Assembly (NCBI RefSeq): GCF_007860185.1 | Contig: NZ_SJPY01000011.1 | Span: 57,094-121,093, forward strand | Source: Novipirellula aureliae | GTDB lineage: Bacteria; Planctomycetota; Planctomycetia; Pirellulales; Pirellulaceae | Direction: 5' to 3' | Length of the DNA: 64,000 nucleotides | In this document: piece by piece, positions 43,297 through 52,302 of the stretch | How positions within the stretch are numbered: the first letter of the stretch is position 1 | Layout: every line of letters starts with the position of its first letter | Translations under genes and position numbers: made by a program | Notes under the pieces: model-generated | The model's database searches: none | Seen by the model: only the letters and a program-made list of their open reading frames with translations | What the model was told of the DNA's origin: nothing

Positions 43297-43485
43297 CGTT
43301 CTCTCCATCACCATTGGGGAACGGCGGGCGTTAGGTCACGTCGATCAAGACGAAACCTACTCCGGCATGATCGTCTTTGCGATTTCGGAGTCATGTAAAT
43401 ACACGATGGGGTCGAGGCTTCTCTCAAATTAGAATGCCTGGGATAACGAACAATATTTAGGCATTTAGACCGGGATACGGAGAAA

Positions 43486-45270
43486 ATGAAGAAAATTAGC
43501 AGTTCAATCCTGTTGCTGATTTGCACGCTGATCACGCTACAAACTCGTGCCGATGAGATGGACCAACTGTGGGGCGAGTCGGTGGTCAAGCTGAGGGCTG
43601 AGGATGCCGAGCGTGGCCAGCTTTTCGCGGATGGAAACTACGCAATGTTCATTCATTGGGGGGTCTATTCCCAAATTGCCAATCAGGTCGATGGAAAGAC
43701 CTACTACGGGATCGGTGAATGGATTATGAACAATCGAATGGCGGGCATTCCAATTCCCCGCTATCGAGAATTGGCGAAGACCTTCAACCCGGTTAACTTC
43801 GATGCAATGGAGGTCGCTCAGTTGGCCAAAGATGCTGGGATGAAATACATCATCGTCACGGCCAAACACCATGATGGTTTTGCGATGTACCACTCCAAAG
43901 TCAATTCGTTCAATATTGGCGAAGTATCACCGATCCAAATCGATCCGATGAAAGAACTCGCTGAGGCGTGCCGGCAGGTTGGATTGGGCTTTGGATTTTA
44001 TTATTCACACAACCAAGATTGGACCTTTCCGGGTGGCGGCAATGGGCCGAAAACCGATGCGGAGGGGAATCTCGCAACCTTTGATGATTACTTTCAGAAG
44101 AAATGTTTGCCACAAGTAAAAGAGATCACCAGCGAGTATGGTCCCATCGTGCTGGTTTGGTTTGACACGCCAGGAAACATGCCGAAAGAATATGTGCAAC
44201 AATTAGTGGACGTCGTACGCAAAAATCAGCCGAATGCGTTCGTGTCGGGTCGAGCCGGACATAGCCTTGGTGACTATCAAACCCTTGGCGATATGCAAGT
44301 CCCCTTGCGCAATGTCGAGGGCCTATGGGAATCGGTCGATACCACGAACGACTCATGGGGCTATGCTTGGTATGATCAAAATTGGAAAACCCCGAAAGCG
44401 ATCTTGGGGCGTTTGATCGCCTGTGTCGCACGCGGTGGTACTTACATGTTAAACGTCGGCCCGAGCGGTGATGGCTCCATCCCTGAGCGTGCGGCAAACT
44501 CGCTGCGAACGTCCGGTGAGTGGATTCGTCGATATCCTCAAGTTGTCTACGGCACCGACGCATCCCCATGGCAACATGCGCTGCCATGGGGTGACGTGAC
44601 CGTTAAAGACAATACGCTGTTTTTGTCGGTGATGCACTGGCCGGAATCAGGCTTCCTGTATCTGCCGGGCTTGGAAACGGAGATCGTTACTGCAAAATTG
44701 CTGTCCGGCGATCAAGCAGAGGAGATTCAAGCGGAGCGTCTTGGCAGTTGGACAAGACTGTCGGTGCCGGTTGCGGCACCCGAAGAACTTGTTTCGGTTA
44801 TCGAAATCGAACTGGCAGGTAGTCCGAAAGCCGATGCGACGTGGGGAATCGATCCGCAACTCTCGACCGAAATCGAAGCGGAGTTTGCCACGGTGGTCGG
44901 AGCGGTGCAAAAAGAAAAACGCTGGATGGAAAAGTTCGGCGAATGGAAGCACGTCGTACAAGTTACCGACTGGGCATCGGAAAACAGCAAGGCGACTTGG
45001 GAAGTGGATGTCATCGCCCCGGGTGACTACCTGGTTGAACTGACTTACGCAGGCCAGGATCGATTGGTGTGGAGTGTCTCCATCGAGGATGGGCAATCGA
45101 TTCAAAACCAGCAGAATGCGTCTCACAACTACCAAAGTTTTCCGATCGGTTGGCTTCGCTTTCCTCACGCCGGACGCTACCGTGTGAGTGCATCCTGTGT
45201 CGAAGGCAATACGCGATCGGCGAGCTTGAAATCGATTCACTTCAAGCCAGTGTCTGCTGCCTTCGATTAG
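43486..45270 (+). CDS. Alpha-L-fucosidase, GH29, with C-terminal beta-sandwich
   Basis: A 594-residue secreted protein (signal MKKISSSILLLICTLITLQT). The GH29 barrel starts NYAMFIHWGVYSQIANQ and includes KYIIVTAKHHDGFAMY and the nucleophile strand VLVWFDTPGN with Asp227. RGGTYMLNVGPSGDGSIPE ends the barrel. A putative sugar-binding sandwich (about residues 480-590, DVIAPGDYLVELTYAG) follows; the GH29 enzyme at 50452 has a comparable domain at its N-terminus, which suggests domain shuffling. The ATG follows a GGAGAA ribosome site. It is followed by a DUF1080 gene on the same strand. Exo-alpha-L-fucosidase activity is likely. Confidence 0.93.
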   Translation: MKKISSSILLLICTLITLQTRADEMDQLWGESVVKLRAEDAERGQLFADGNYAMFIHWGVYSQIANQVDGKTYYGIGEWIMNNRMAGIPIPRYRELAKTFNPVNFDAMEVAQLAKDAGMKYIIVTAKHHDGFAMYHSKVNSFNIGEVSPIQIDPMKELAEACRQVGLGFGFYYSHNQDWTFPGGGNGPKTDAEGNLATFDDYFQKKCLPQVKEITSEYGPIVLVWFDTPGNMPKEYVQQLVDVVRKNQPNAFVSGRAGHSLGDYQTLGDMQVPLRNVEGLWESVDTTNDSWGYAWYDQNWKTPKAILGRLIACVARGGTYMLNVGPSGDGSIPERAANSLRTSGEWIRRYPQVVYGTDASPWQHALPWGDVTVKDNTLFLSVMHWPESGFLYLPGLETEIVTAKLLSGDQAEEIQAERLGSWTRLSVPVAAPEELVSVIEIELAGSPKADATWGIDPQLSTEIEAEFATVVGAVQKEKRWMEKFGEWKHVVQVTDWASENSKATWEVDVIAPGDYLVELTYAGQDRLVWSVSIEDGQSIQNQQNASHNYQSFPIGWLRFPHAGRYRVSASCVEGNTRSASLKSIHFKPVSAAFD

Positions 45271-45280
45271 CCCACGACAG

Positions 45281-45310
45281 TGTTGCTTCGTGTTGCTTCG
45301 TGTTGCTTCG
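45281..45310. repeat. Three tandem copies of TGTTGCTTCG
   Basis: An exact 10-bp unit is present three times in a row starting 11 bases after the GH29 stop codon. Nothing else is recognised in the 285-base gap before the DUF1080 gene. Confidence 0.85.
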
Positions 45311-45555
45311 CAAGCGCTATGAGCAGCCTGAGTGTGATTCGAGTCAATCAATCGTTGTTTGTTTCCCTCGTTTCGGTTCAAACCTTTGACAGAATCGGTT
45401 TTGGTAGTAATAAGGGAAGAATGGAATCTAAAATTCGAAGGTGGAACAGCGATACGATACAACGAAGAGTGGCATCCGGTCGCTACAAAATAAGTTGCAA
45501 TTCACCATTGGGTGGATTGGGTGAATGACAATGGGACTGATCCAGGAGTAGAAAA

Positions 45556-46344
45556 ATGAAATATGCCATCGTTCTGGTATTCGTACTGTCGTTGTTGCCG
45601 ACGGCCTTTGCCGGGGAACCCGGCCTACCTTTCGGCTGGTTGATGACTCGGCAGATTTCCATGAGCCTTTTGGTCTCTTCTGCAGATACCAATGAAGCAA
45701 CGGAACCGTCCGTCAATGGTCCTGGTGTGATCGATCTCCTGGAAAGTGGCACATTGGACGCGTGGAAGGTGCCGTCGGACCGTTGGCACCTGGAAGAGAA
45801 AAGTATTATTGTCGGCTCCACCGGGACCGAGAAACTTGATCTACCGGAGTGGCTGTACACGAAGCAGTCGTTTGGTGACTTCGAGTTTACCTGTGAATTG
45901 AAGTTGACCGGCGACAATCGCCGCAACACTGGTATCTACTTCCGCGCAAATCCTTTTACTTTTAAAGGCTACAAGACCTTCGAGGCACCTTCCGGATACG
46001 AATTTGATGCCGGAAACGCCGCGCCCAACAAAAAAAACATGTGGGGATCGGTCGGTGATTGGTACGCACGCCCATCGCTTCGGATTTTCGCAGACCAGAC
46101 GGTCATCGTCGAGGCATTCAAGCCCGAAGACTGGAATCGTGTAACGATCCGTGCACGTGAAAATCGACTGGAATACTGGATCAACGGCACCAAGATAATG
46201 GACTACCGAGATAACGATCCCAAAGGCTCTCGCGATGGGTTGATCGGTTTTCAAATTCATGACCGATCGGTGATGAAGGTAGCCTTCCGAAACATACGCG
46301 TGCTTCCACTTTCACAGCCGAAGAAACAAGGCCCCAAAGAATAG
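45556..46344 (+). CDS. DUF1080 / 3-keto-disaccharide hydrolase-type beta-sandwich protein
   Basis: A 262-residue protein with signal peptide MKYAIVLVFVLSLLPTAFAG. The body is a LamG-like sandwich typical of DUF1080: LDAWKVPSDRWHLEEKSIIV near the start, FGDFEFTCELKLTGDNRRNT, then NTGIYFRANP and DWNRVTIRARENRLEYWING near the end. Family knowledge: DUF1080 proteins are abundant in planctomycetes, and some hydrolyse 3-keto-glycosides; others only bind sugars. The ATG follows AGGAGTAGAAAA, a good ribosome site. It lies after the GH29 gene on the same strand and probably serves the same sugar chain. Enzyme versus binding role is open. Confidence 0.85.
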   Translation: MKYAIVLVFVLSLLPTAFAGEPGLPFGWLMTRQISMSLLVSSADTNEATEPSVNGPGVIDLLESGTLDAWKVPSDRWHLEEKSIIVGSTGTEKLDLPEWLYTKQSFGDFEFTCELKLTGDNRRNTGIYFRANPFTFKGYKTFEAPSGYEFDAGNAAPNKKNMWGSVGDWYARPSLRIFADQTVIVEAFKPEDWNRVTIRARENRLEYWINGTKIMDYRDNDPKGSRDGLIGFQIHDRSVMKVAFRNIRVLPLSQPKKQGPKE

Positions 46345-46362
46345 ATCCCATCTCCGGGCTAG

Positions 46363-46481
46363 CAGGCTGTCGATTTAATCGTTTAACGCTTAGCCGAAGG
46401 CGCCAGCTTTTCCATCAGCGGTCGCCTATGGCTTGGCGTTAAACAATCAGTCGAGTCGAACCGATTAAATCAACAGCCTGC
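46363..46481. mobile_element. MITE-like 119-bp hairpin element (copy 1)
   Basis: Terminal inverted repeats of 20 bp with one mismatch (GCAGGCTGTCGATTTAATCG on the left; the complement on the right has TTG for TCG). Inside, GTTTAACGCTTAGCC pairs with GGCTTGGCGTTAAAC, so the whole element can fold on itself. It has no coding capacity. A second copy lies at 63626-63741. It sits just after the DUF1080 stop. Confidence 0.88.
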
Positions 46482-46581
46482 GAGCGGCCAGTCTTCAGCA
46501 CGGAAGATTGTTCGCTACCCATCGAACGAACGCGGCGTGATCCTTCCGAATGCGCTAAGAACGAGCAGAATGCTGTCTCGC

Positions 46582-47256
46582 TTATTTCTTCGTACTGGAG
46601 GGTAACAGTCCGCTGCGAAATGCCTTGGCGATCGCGGCGGGAGCGTTGGAGACGTGTAGCTTTTCGAAAACATGAACGACGTGTGTGCTGACGGTACTGG
46701 TGCTTAACTGAAGTGCCTTGGCGATCTCTTTCTTCGTCATACCGTCAGCGATAAGCGAGAGCACTTCCAGTTCGCGAGGCGTCAACTCATTTTCGATGGT
46801 TTCTTTAGGAAGAACCTCGCAAAGCGTATTCAATACATACCTTGCTACACGGGAATCCAGCGTCGCTTCCCCCTTCACCACGCCGCGGATGCTTGATTTG
46901 ATTTGAGCAGCGGTGGCGGACTTAACCAAATAGCTGGAAGCTCCTTGGGTGATTGCTTGAATCACATCTGCCTCCTGTTCCGATTGGGTCAGTACAAGGA
47001 TCTTCGCGTCGGGGAAAGTCGATGCCAATACAGGAATTCCCTCTAAGCCGCTAATACCGGGCAGATTCAAGTCCAGTAGTATCACATCAGGCATGTTTCG
47101 CTCATCGCGATTGAGCAGGCTCCGCTGGGCGACTTCCACAGCACCATAGGTGCCAATCATTTCAAAGTCGGGTTCACGGCTGATCGCGATTTCAACGACT
47201 TCACGATAGGCTGGATGATCCTCGATGAGCATCACGCGAATCGGTTGGTCAGACAT
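46582..47256 (-). CDS. NarL/FixJ-type response regulator
   Basis: A 224-residue protein. Receiver domain residues 5-125: MLIEDHP acidic pocket, phospho-acceptor Asp62 in VILLDLNLPG, then VLTQSE and SYLVKSA with the conserved Lys. LuxR-type DNA-binding domain residues about 150-215: LTPRELEVLSLIADGMTKKE, then STSTVSTHVVHVFEKL. It is a DNA-binding transcription regulator of a two-component system. No histidine kinase is nearby, so it is an orphan. Possible starts are 47256 and 47274 (the latter with GGGAA upstream); the ORF could also reach 47316. Its neighbours are a DUF1080 gene and sulfatase relics, so regulation of the sugar locus is possible but unproven. Confidence 0.93.
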   Translation of the reverse strand: MSDQPIRVMLIEDHPAYREVVEIAISREPDFEMIGTYGAVEVAQRSLLNRDERNMPDVILLDLNLPGISGLEGIPVLASTFPDAKILVLTQSEQEADVIQAITQGASSYLVKSATAAQIKSSIRGVVKGEATLDSRVARYVLNTLCEVLPKETIENELTPRELEVLSLIADGMTKKEIAKALQLSTSTVSTHVVHVFEKLHVSNAPAAIAKAFRSGLLPSSTKK

Positions 47257-47274
47257 TTGATCATTCTCTATCAT

Positions 47275-47707
47275 CGAAATTCCCAGTGACCTATTGAAGG
47301 ATAAATGCTGCCCCACTTCCCAAACTCACGATCGACCCCTTGAAGAGACTTTTCTTGTGTGACTACAGAGATCAGGGGGCCGGTCATGATGTCATTGCGC
47401 TTTGAAAAAAAGAGCTGCGCACAATACGAATACATCATACCAAACTTTGATGCTAGAGCCTGCCGTTGATTTCAAATCAGGAGAGGAATAGGCGACCTCG
47501 AATCTGCTGCGCGCTTCCTCGCATCTACTTTGTCACAATGAATATTCTGGTCTTGAACAGCCCGGTTAATTCATCGAAAAAGTACGATGGCCTTTCTAGG
47601 CCGTCGAAATCAGCGACAGCCTGGAAAGGCTGTCGTACAGTGTGTTTTCAGCAGGTTTGTCCGAGCTGATGGTTACTAAACAAGTTAGGACGAATGTTTT
47701 TACTCCG
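47275..47707. other. Intergenic stretch with paired palindromes
   Basis: No gene is supported. GTACGATGGCCTTTCTAGGC at 47582 (continuing CGTCG to 47606) and CGACAGCCTGGAAAGGCTGT at 47614 (continuing CGTAC to 47638) are related palindromic units in opposite orientation around a short spacer, another planctomycete-type interspersed repeat. The response regulator promoter probably lies in 47257-47400. Confidence 0.6.
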
Positions 47708-47708
47708 G

Positions 47709-47722
47709 TGAATAATCCGGGC
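47709..47722. mobile_element. Solo IS1380-like terminus
   Basis: GTGAATAATCCGGG is the exact reverse complement of CCCGGATTATTCAC at 63747-63760, which precedes the IS1380-like transposase. It therefore looks like the opposite end of a copy that has been lost. It lies directly beside the 5' break of a sulfatase fragment. Confidence 0.6.
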
Positions 47723-48063
47723 TAGCTGAAATTGGCGGCGTGGAGTTGCCGGAGGTCAAGCTCGATGGGAAGACTTTTTGGTCGCGATGCAAGGGCGAAC
47801 CAGGCGAACCACGGGATTGGATTTTTCAATATGATTGGCCGAAATCATGGAGCTGGATTCCTGATGAATTGGGCGAGGAAGAACTCGTCTGGGTGCACGA
47901 TCACAAATACAAGCTTTACAAGAATGGGCTGTTTTACGACATCGGTCATGACTGGGAAGAGCAATGTCCAATCCGGTTAGAGAAGCTGACGGTGGAGCAG
48001 AAAGAGATTTACCCGAAGTTTGAAAGGGCGATCTCGTTGATACCGGTGATCAACTCAACCTAG
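47723..48063 (+). pseudogene. Sulfatase C-terminal fragment (5' truncated)
   Basis: The frame ending at TAG 48061 reads GVELPEVKLDGKTFWSRCKG, then EPRDWIFQYDWPKSW and WVHDHKYKLYKNGLFYDIGH. This is the typical end of an S1 sulfatase, where a 'GKSF...KG..G.PR.WIF' piece is followed by '.HKYKLY.DG.FYDI..D'. The catalytic N-terminal three quarters is missing and the break coincides with the IS1380-like end at 47709-47722. An ATG inside gives 107 residues, but such a product could not be an active sulfatase. Confidence 0.7.
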
Positions 48064-48107
48064 CAGGCGACATTGGAAAAAGGTGCTAAGTAGAGGCCCG
48101 TTTTAAG

Positions 48108-48504
48108 TTGGTAGCGAGATGGTATCGGTGTTATATTGTTGTCATGAAAGCGAGCGGTATTTCATTCTTGCCCGTGCTAAAAGGAGAGACGCAAGCCGAG
48201 CGTGCTTTGCTGTGCTGGGATCGGATCGGATCGGATCGGATCGGATCGGATCGGATCGAAAGCGGTTCGCGAAGAGGATTGGAAAGGGGTGAAGCCGAAA
48301 TCCAGCAGAGACATACCGTGGGAACTCTACAACGTTGTCGATGACCCGACCGAATTGAATGATTTGGTAGGAAAGTATCCAGAGAAGGTAGGTGAAATGT
48401 CAATCTTGTGGGAGGAATGGAAGACGCTGGGAAACGAACGCCAGTGGACTGGTATCATCTGCCACTATCCGAGGATTGTTTGGGGGCACCGATCGAACGA
48501 TTGA
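48108..48504 (+). pseudogene. Second sulfatase C-terminal fragment, frame broken at a GGATC repeat
   Basis: The first frame reads GISFLPVLKGETQAERALLC; after a run of GGATC units the sequence goes on one frame over as AVREEDWKGVKPKSS and PWELYNVVDDPTELNDLVGK, ending at TGA 48502. The two parts align with the end of S1 sulfatases ('G.S..P.L.GE.......RAVR..DWK.V......PWELYD...DPTE.NDL'). The catalytic half is absent. The frame offset lies exactly at the simple repeat. Confidence 0.7.
48218..48257. repeat. (GGATC)x8 simple sequence repeat
   Basis: Eight perfect, uninterrupted copies of the 5-bp unit GGATC (40 bp) inside the second sulfatase fragment. Five is not a multiple of three, so each gain or loss of a unit changes the frame. 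Nine or six units would join the two half-frames. Confidence 0.97.
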
Positions 48505-48668
48505 TGAAGAGAGTGAACTTGGTATTTAGCCGAGGGAACAACTCAGCATTGCCACTGAAAATGATTGAGGTTTCCCGCGGTGTCGCCGGGTAGGTTCTGC
48601 CGGACGACTCACACCAATTTGCGATGAGAAGAAGTTGTTTATTACATTTTTTAATTAAGGTTATGATA

Positions 48669-50162
48669 ATGTCAGATAGCACAGAGTTGCAACGAAGGCA
48701 GTTTCTCAAGTACACCAGCGCAGCGGTAGGTGGGGCACTTGGCGCTCCTTCTTTGTCGGTTGGACAGGAGACCCCCTCGGTACCGGACCTGGTGTCACTG
48801 GGGGATGCGCACAAGGGAACGTTGGAGATCGATCTGCGGATCATGAACCAATACAGGAAGCAACCTCAAGAAGTGCAGGATTTTTATATTGCCTGCCGAG
48901 AAGCATTGACCGGTAAGAATCCTGAGCATGATTTGGCTGAAGTTTGTCGAAGCTTCAACCGCTGGAAACTTGGTGGTCCAATGCTGGGCAATGTTACGTC
49001 GACAAGCGTTTCGGTTTGGATGCACTTACCCGAACCGATTGCAGTTCGGGTGACGGTCATTCAGGAAGGATCGGGTGTTTCGAAGACTTACGCGTCCGCT
49101 GCTACGGAGCGGATTTTGTGCGTTGGTTGCGAAGGTCTTCGACCGGATACCGCTTATACCTATCAAGTTGTCGACGCAAAAGACAGGAACTTAGGAGAGG
49201 GACGTTTTGTCACGCCTCCAGCCGAGCTGACGGAAAAGCCTTGGCGAATCTCGTTCGGTGGCGACTTTCATAAAGTAGGGATGTATCGTCCCGATTTGAT
49301 GCACTTGATTCAGGAGCGAGGTAGCCGCGCGATGTTGCTGATCGGCGATTCCGCCGTCGATGGCCGCAAAGATGACTTCGGGTTGATCAATACGGATTAT
49401 ATGCTTCGTAACCTTTCATCGCCCATTCAGAAACTGACGGCGCATGTCCCCGTTTCTGCTACCTGGGACGACCATGATTATTGGGGGAATGATACGTCGG
49501 GCGCTCGCACCAATAGCAAAAGGCCGATCGATGTCGATGGATTGCGAAAGACTTGGAAAACGCAATGGAATAATCCGGAACGGGACACCGAACGTCAGGG
49601 GATCTATTTCCAAACCCATTTTGGCCCGGTGCACTACATTGCACTCGATACACGATCTTGCCGGGACCATGACCAGCGAGGAAAAAAGAATTCATTCCTA
49701 GGCAACGTGCAGATGAGTTGGCTGAAAGATCAAATCAGCCAATCCACTTCCCCGTTTATTATCATCAGCGGCGGCACGATGTGGAGCGATTATATCTCCA
49801 ACGGAAAGGACAGCTGGGGAACCTGGGACACTGAAGGACGCGAAGAGATCTTTCAGTGGATTGATGAGAAAAGTGATTCGCTTGTCGTCCTTCTCTCGGG
49901 GGATCGCCACGGTGCGCGAGGCTTTTCCATGCCACGGCCTGGAAATAAGAAAATCTATGAGCTTGAAGTCGGGACTCTTGGCGGGGTTCCAGGACCGGAA
50001 GCATACGGAGAGAACAAAGACGATCAGCTCTTTGGCTACCCAGGCCGCTCATGGGGCTTCGGTGAATTTACCTTCCGCAAGGTGAATGGCCATCCCCAGG
50101 CTGTTTTCCGTTTGATCGATGAGAACGGGAAGGAATTGGAAACCATATCACTGGAGAAATAA
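48669..50162 (+). CDS. PhoD-like metallophosphatase (Tat-exported)
   Basis: A 497-residue protein with a twin-arginine signal (RRQFLKYTSAAVGGALG). The PhoD-like N-terminal sandwich (about residues 105-190, MLGNVTSTSVSVWMHLPEP) leads into the metallophosphatase core: FGGDFHK, LLIGDSAVDGR, SATWDDHDYWGND (metal ligands), IYFQTHFGPVHYIALDTRS and VLLSGDRHGARGFS. Family knowledge: PhoD enzymes are phosphodiesterases and monoesterases with iron and calcium sites; planctomycetes have many divergent members of unclear substrate. The ATG 48669 follows AAGG at good spacing; 48624 adds a non-Tat extension. It may cleave phosphate or other esters; a link to the sugar locus is not evident. Confidence 0.88.
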   Translation: MSDSTELQRRQFLKYTSAAVGGALGAPSLSVGQETPSVPDLVSLGDAHKGTLEIDLRIMNQYRKQPQEVQDFYIACREALTGKNPEHDLAEVCRSFNRWKLGGPMLGNVTSTSVSVWMHLPEPIAVRVTVIQEGSGVSKTYASAATERILCVGCEGLRPDTAYTYQVVDAKDRNLGEGRFVTPPAELTEKPWRISFGGDFHKVGMYRPDLMHLIQERGSRAMLLIGDSAVDGRKDDFGLINTDYMLRNLSSPIQKLTAHVPVSATWDDHDYWGNDTSGARTNSKRPIDVDGLRKTWKTQWNNPERDTERQGIYFQTHFGPVHYIALDTRSCRDHDQRGKKNSFLGNVQMSWLKDQISQSTSPFIIISGGTMWSDYISNGKDSWGTWDTEGREEIFQWIDEKSDSLVVLLSGDRHGARGFSMPRPGNKKIYELEVGTLGGVPGPEAYGENKDDQLFGYPGRSWGFGEFTFRKVNGHPQAVFRLIDENGKELETISLEK

Positions 50163-50451
50163 AATCGTCTTCAACGAGCACTCCGATCAAGCCTTTGCAT
50201 CGAAGTCTCGGTCAATTGCATCAAGCAACTGCTTGCTGACTTCATTCGGGCTACGACGCTTCGCGTCTTCCAGTGGTGGCGTTCGACTTTAGGGTCGTCG
50301 TCACCGAGACGGCCCGGATGAGTAAACCGCAAACAAAAGCATCGAGCCCGTCGCCACCTCAAGAAATGGTCAACCCCACCGCACCGACGGGTGCTGGTGG
50401 ACGATTACAGATTCGTTGGCGAAACATTTCCCGATAGCAACCAATCTCTCG

Positions 50452-52290
50452 CTACTTTATCGTCACGGCAACCGCGTATCCGTTTGGACCGGTGGCAACA
50501 CTGCCGAAATCGATTTCCAGCGCCTCGGCGTTCTGCGTCCACGGTAGATTCTGATTTCCATCGAGCAATCGTACTTGGCTCACCTGGCCTGCGGATTCGT
50601 TCAAGGCGTGGATCTGCACGCGACCTTCGGCCGGGGCCAATGACATCGCGTAAACCGTGTCGTCCTTGGCGCTGAACCAGAACTCGGTGGAAAGGGATGA
50701 GTCACTCTGTACCTTGCTGACTCCTTCGCTAAAGATAGTCCAACGCGTCGTCCCAAAGATAGCCTCTGAGTTGGTTTTCACCCAGTCCCCCATCTCCTGG
50801 AAATTCTTCACGCACGGTTCCTGCACGCGTCCCTCGCCGTCCGGTCCAATATTGAGCAGGTAGTTGCCGCCCTTGGAGACGATGTCAACGAAATTGCGAA
50901 GCAATTGATTGGAACTTCTCCAATTGTTGTCATGGGCTTTGTAACCCCAGGAGTGATTCCCGGTACCACAGGTTTCGAAGTGTTTTGCAGCCAAGTCGCT
51001 TCCGTCCGGTGTCTTGTTGTCGCCAGCGTCGACGTAGTCGCCAAAATCGTAGCCAATGCGACGGTTAACGATGATGTTAGGATTGAGATCGTAGATCATT
51101 TTGTAGAAACGGAAGGCCTGATCTTCGGTGATCAAGTCCTCGCCGTCGAACCAAATCAAGCTCAATTCCGGCATCAGCTTGATCAGTTCTTCGACCTGCG
51201 GATAGGCTTTGTTTTGTAGGTAGTCTTTATAGGGGTTGGGGCTGGGGTCCCATAGGTTTTTGCCGTTTGGCCGGGTGGGAACCCCCAAGGCGTCGCGGTT
51301 TTTTTTGACGTTGGTGTAGTTGGCGTCCGCGCCATCGGCCCAGTCACGACCATGCGAGTAATACACGCCAAAGTCCAGTCCTTCCGCGCGACAGGCATCG
51401 TATAGCTCTTTGATCAGATCTCCGTCATAGGGGCAAGCATCAACGACATCAAAATCAGAACAAGTTGAATCAAACAGCGCGAATCCGTCGTGATGCTTGG
51501 CAGTGATCACGACGTACTTCATTCCCGTATCCTTGGCAAGCTTAGCGACGTTTTCGGCGAAAGACTTATCGGGATTGAACCGTTTGGCGAATTCTCGATA
51601 CTCGGCGCGGGAAATGTTAAACGTGAACATCAGCCATTCTGCCACGCGCGGGCCTGCGATTCTTGACTGTTCGATCCTGGTTCCCTTCCAGCTGCCGCCC
51701 GCAACGGAATAGGCACCCCAGTGAATGAACATGCCAAAGCGATTCTGTTTGTGACGGGCAAGGGCTGCTTGCTTTTCCGCCGAGAGATGCATTTTAAGCC
51801 AGGGCTCGTAGTACTTGTTCGAGCTGGTGTGGATACGGCTCTTTTCATAGGCCTCGGAAGCGAGGCGAACCGTCGTGGGCCCCAGTTCCGACTGAACCAA
51901 AAGGTGATGTGTGCCAGATTTTAGATCAATTGCCTTGGTCGTTTGCCATACGATTCCATCTTCGATCATGTAAACTTTCTTCAGCGAATCGCTAAACGAA
52001 TTGCCGTCCACCGTCACGCGGACTTTCGCATCGCCGTCAGCGTTGGAAACCGGGCCGATCAGTTGAACCACATAGCGACCGGGGATCGTCAAGTCAAAGT
52101 CCCAGCGATAATGCGATCCCTCCACCTTTCCTTCGGAGGCGTCCATGACCACACAGCTGTTGACTCGCTGTGTGGGGACTGCATTTGGAACGGCTGCGGT
52201 AGCATGAAACAAGGGCAGGGCACATGCTCCGCACAAAAGGAATAGGTATCTTGTTCTTTCTCTCAAACTTTTTTCAATCATTGGTTTCAT
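50452..52290 (-). CDS. Alpha-L-fucosidase, GH29, with N-terminal beta-sandwich
   Basis: A 612-residue secreted protein (signal about residues 10-33). Residues about 40-150 form a putative carbohydrate-binding sandwich (LTIPGRYVVQLIGPVSNADG). The GH29 barrel starts RFGMFIHWGAYSVAGGS and includes KYVVITAKHHDGFALFD and the nucleophile strand LIWFDGED with Asp382. SKGGNYLLNIGPDGEGRV ends the barrel. The N-terminal sandwich in this copy versus C-terminal in the one at 43486 is the clearest case of domain shuffling in the locus. It begins 12 bases before the stop of the upstream sulfatase region on the same strand, so the two are probably co-transcribed. Confidence 0.93.
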   Translation of the reverse strand: MKPMIEKSLRERTRYLFLLCGACALPLFHATAAVPNAVPTQRVNSCVVMDASEGKVEGSHYRWDFDLTIPGRYVVQLIGPVSNADGDAKVRVTVDGNSFSDSLKKVYMIEDGIVWQTTKAIDLKSGTHHLLVQSELGPTTVRLASEAYEKSRIHTSSNKYYEPWLKMHLSAEKQAALARHKQNRFGMFIHWGAYSVAGGSWKGTRIEQSRIAGPRVAEWLMFTFNISRAEYREFAKRFNPDKSFAENVAKLAKDTGMKYVVITAKHHDGFALFDSTCSDFDVVDACPYDGDLIKELYDACRAEGLDFGVYYSHGRDWADGADANYTNVKKNRDALGVPTRPNGKNLWDPSPNPYKDYLQNKAYPQVEELIKLMPELSLIWFDGEDLITEDQAFRFYKMIYDLNPNIIVNRRIGYDFGDYVDAGDNKTPDGSDLAAKHFETCGTGNHSWGYKAHDNNWRSSNQLLRNFVDIVSKGGNYLLNIGPDGEGRVQEPCVKNFQEMGDWVKTNSEAIFGTTRWTIFSEGVSKVQSDSSLSTEFWFSAKDDTVYAMSLAPAEGRVQIHALNESAGQVSQVRLLDGNQNLPWTQNAEALEIDFGSVATGPNGYAVAVTIK

Positions 52291-52302
52291 TCGCTTGTAG
52301 GA

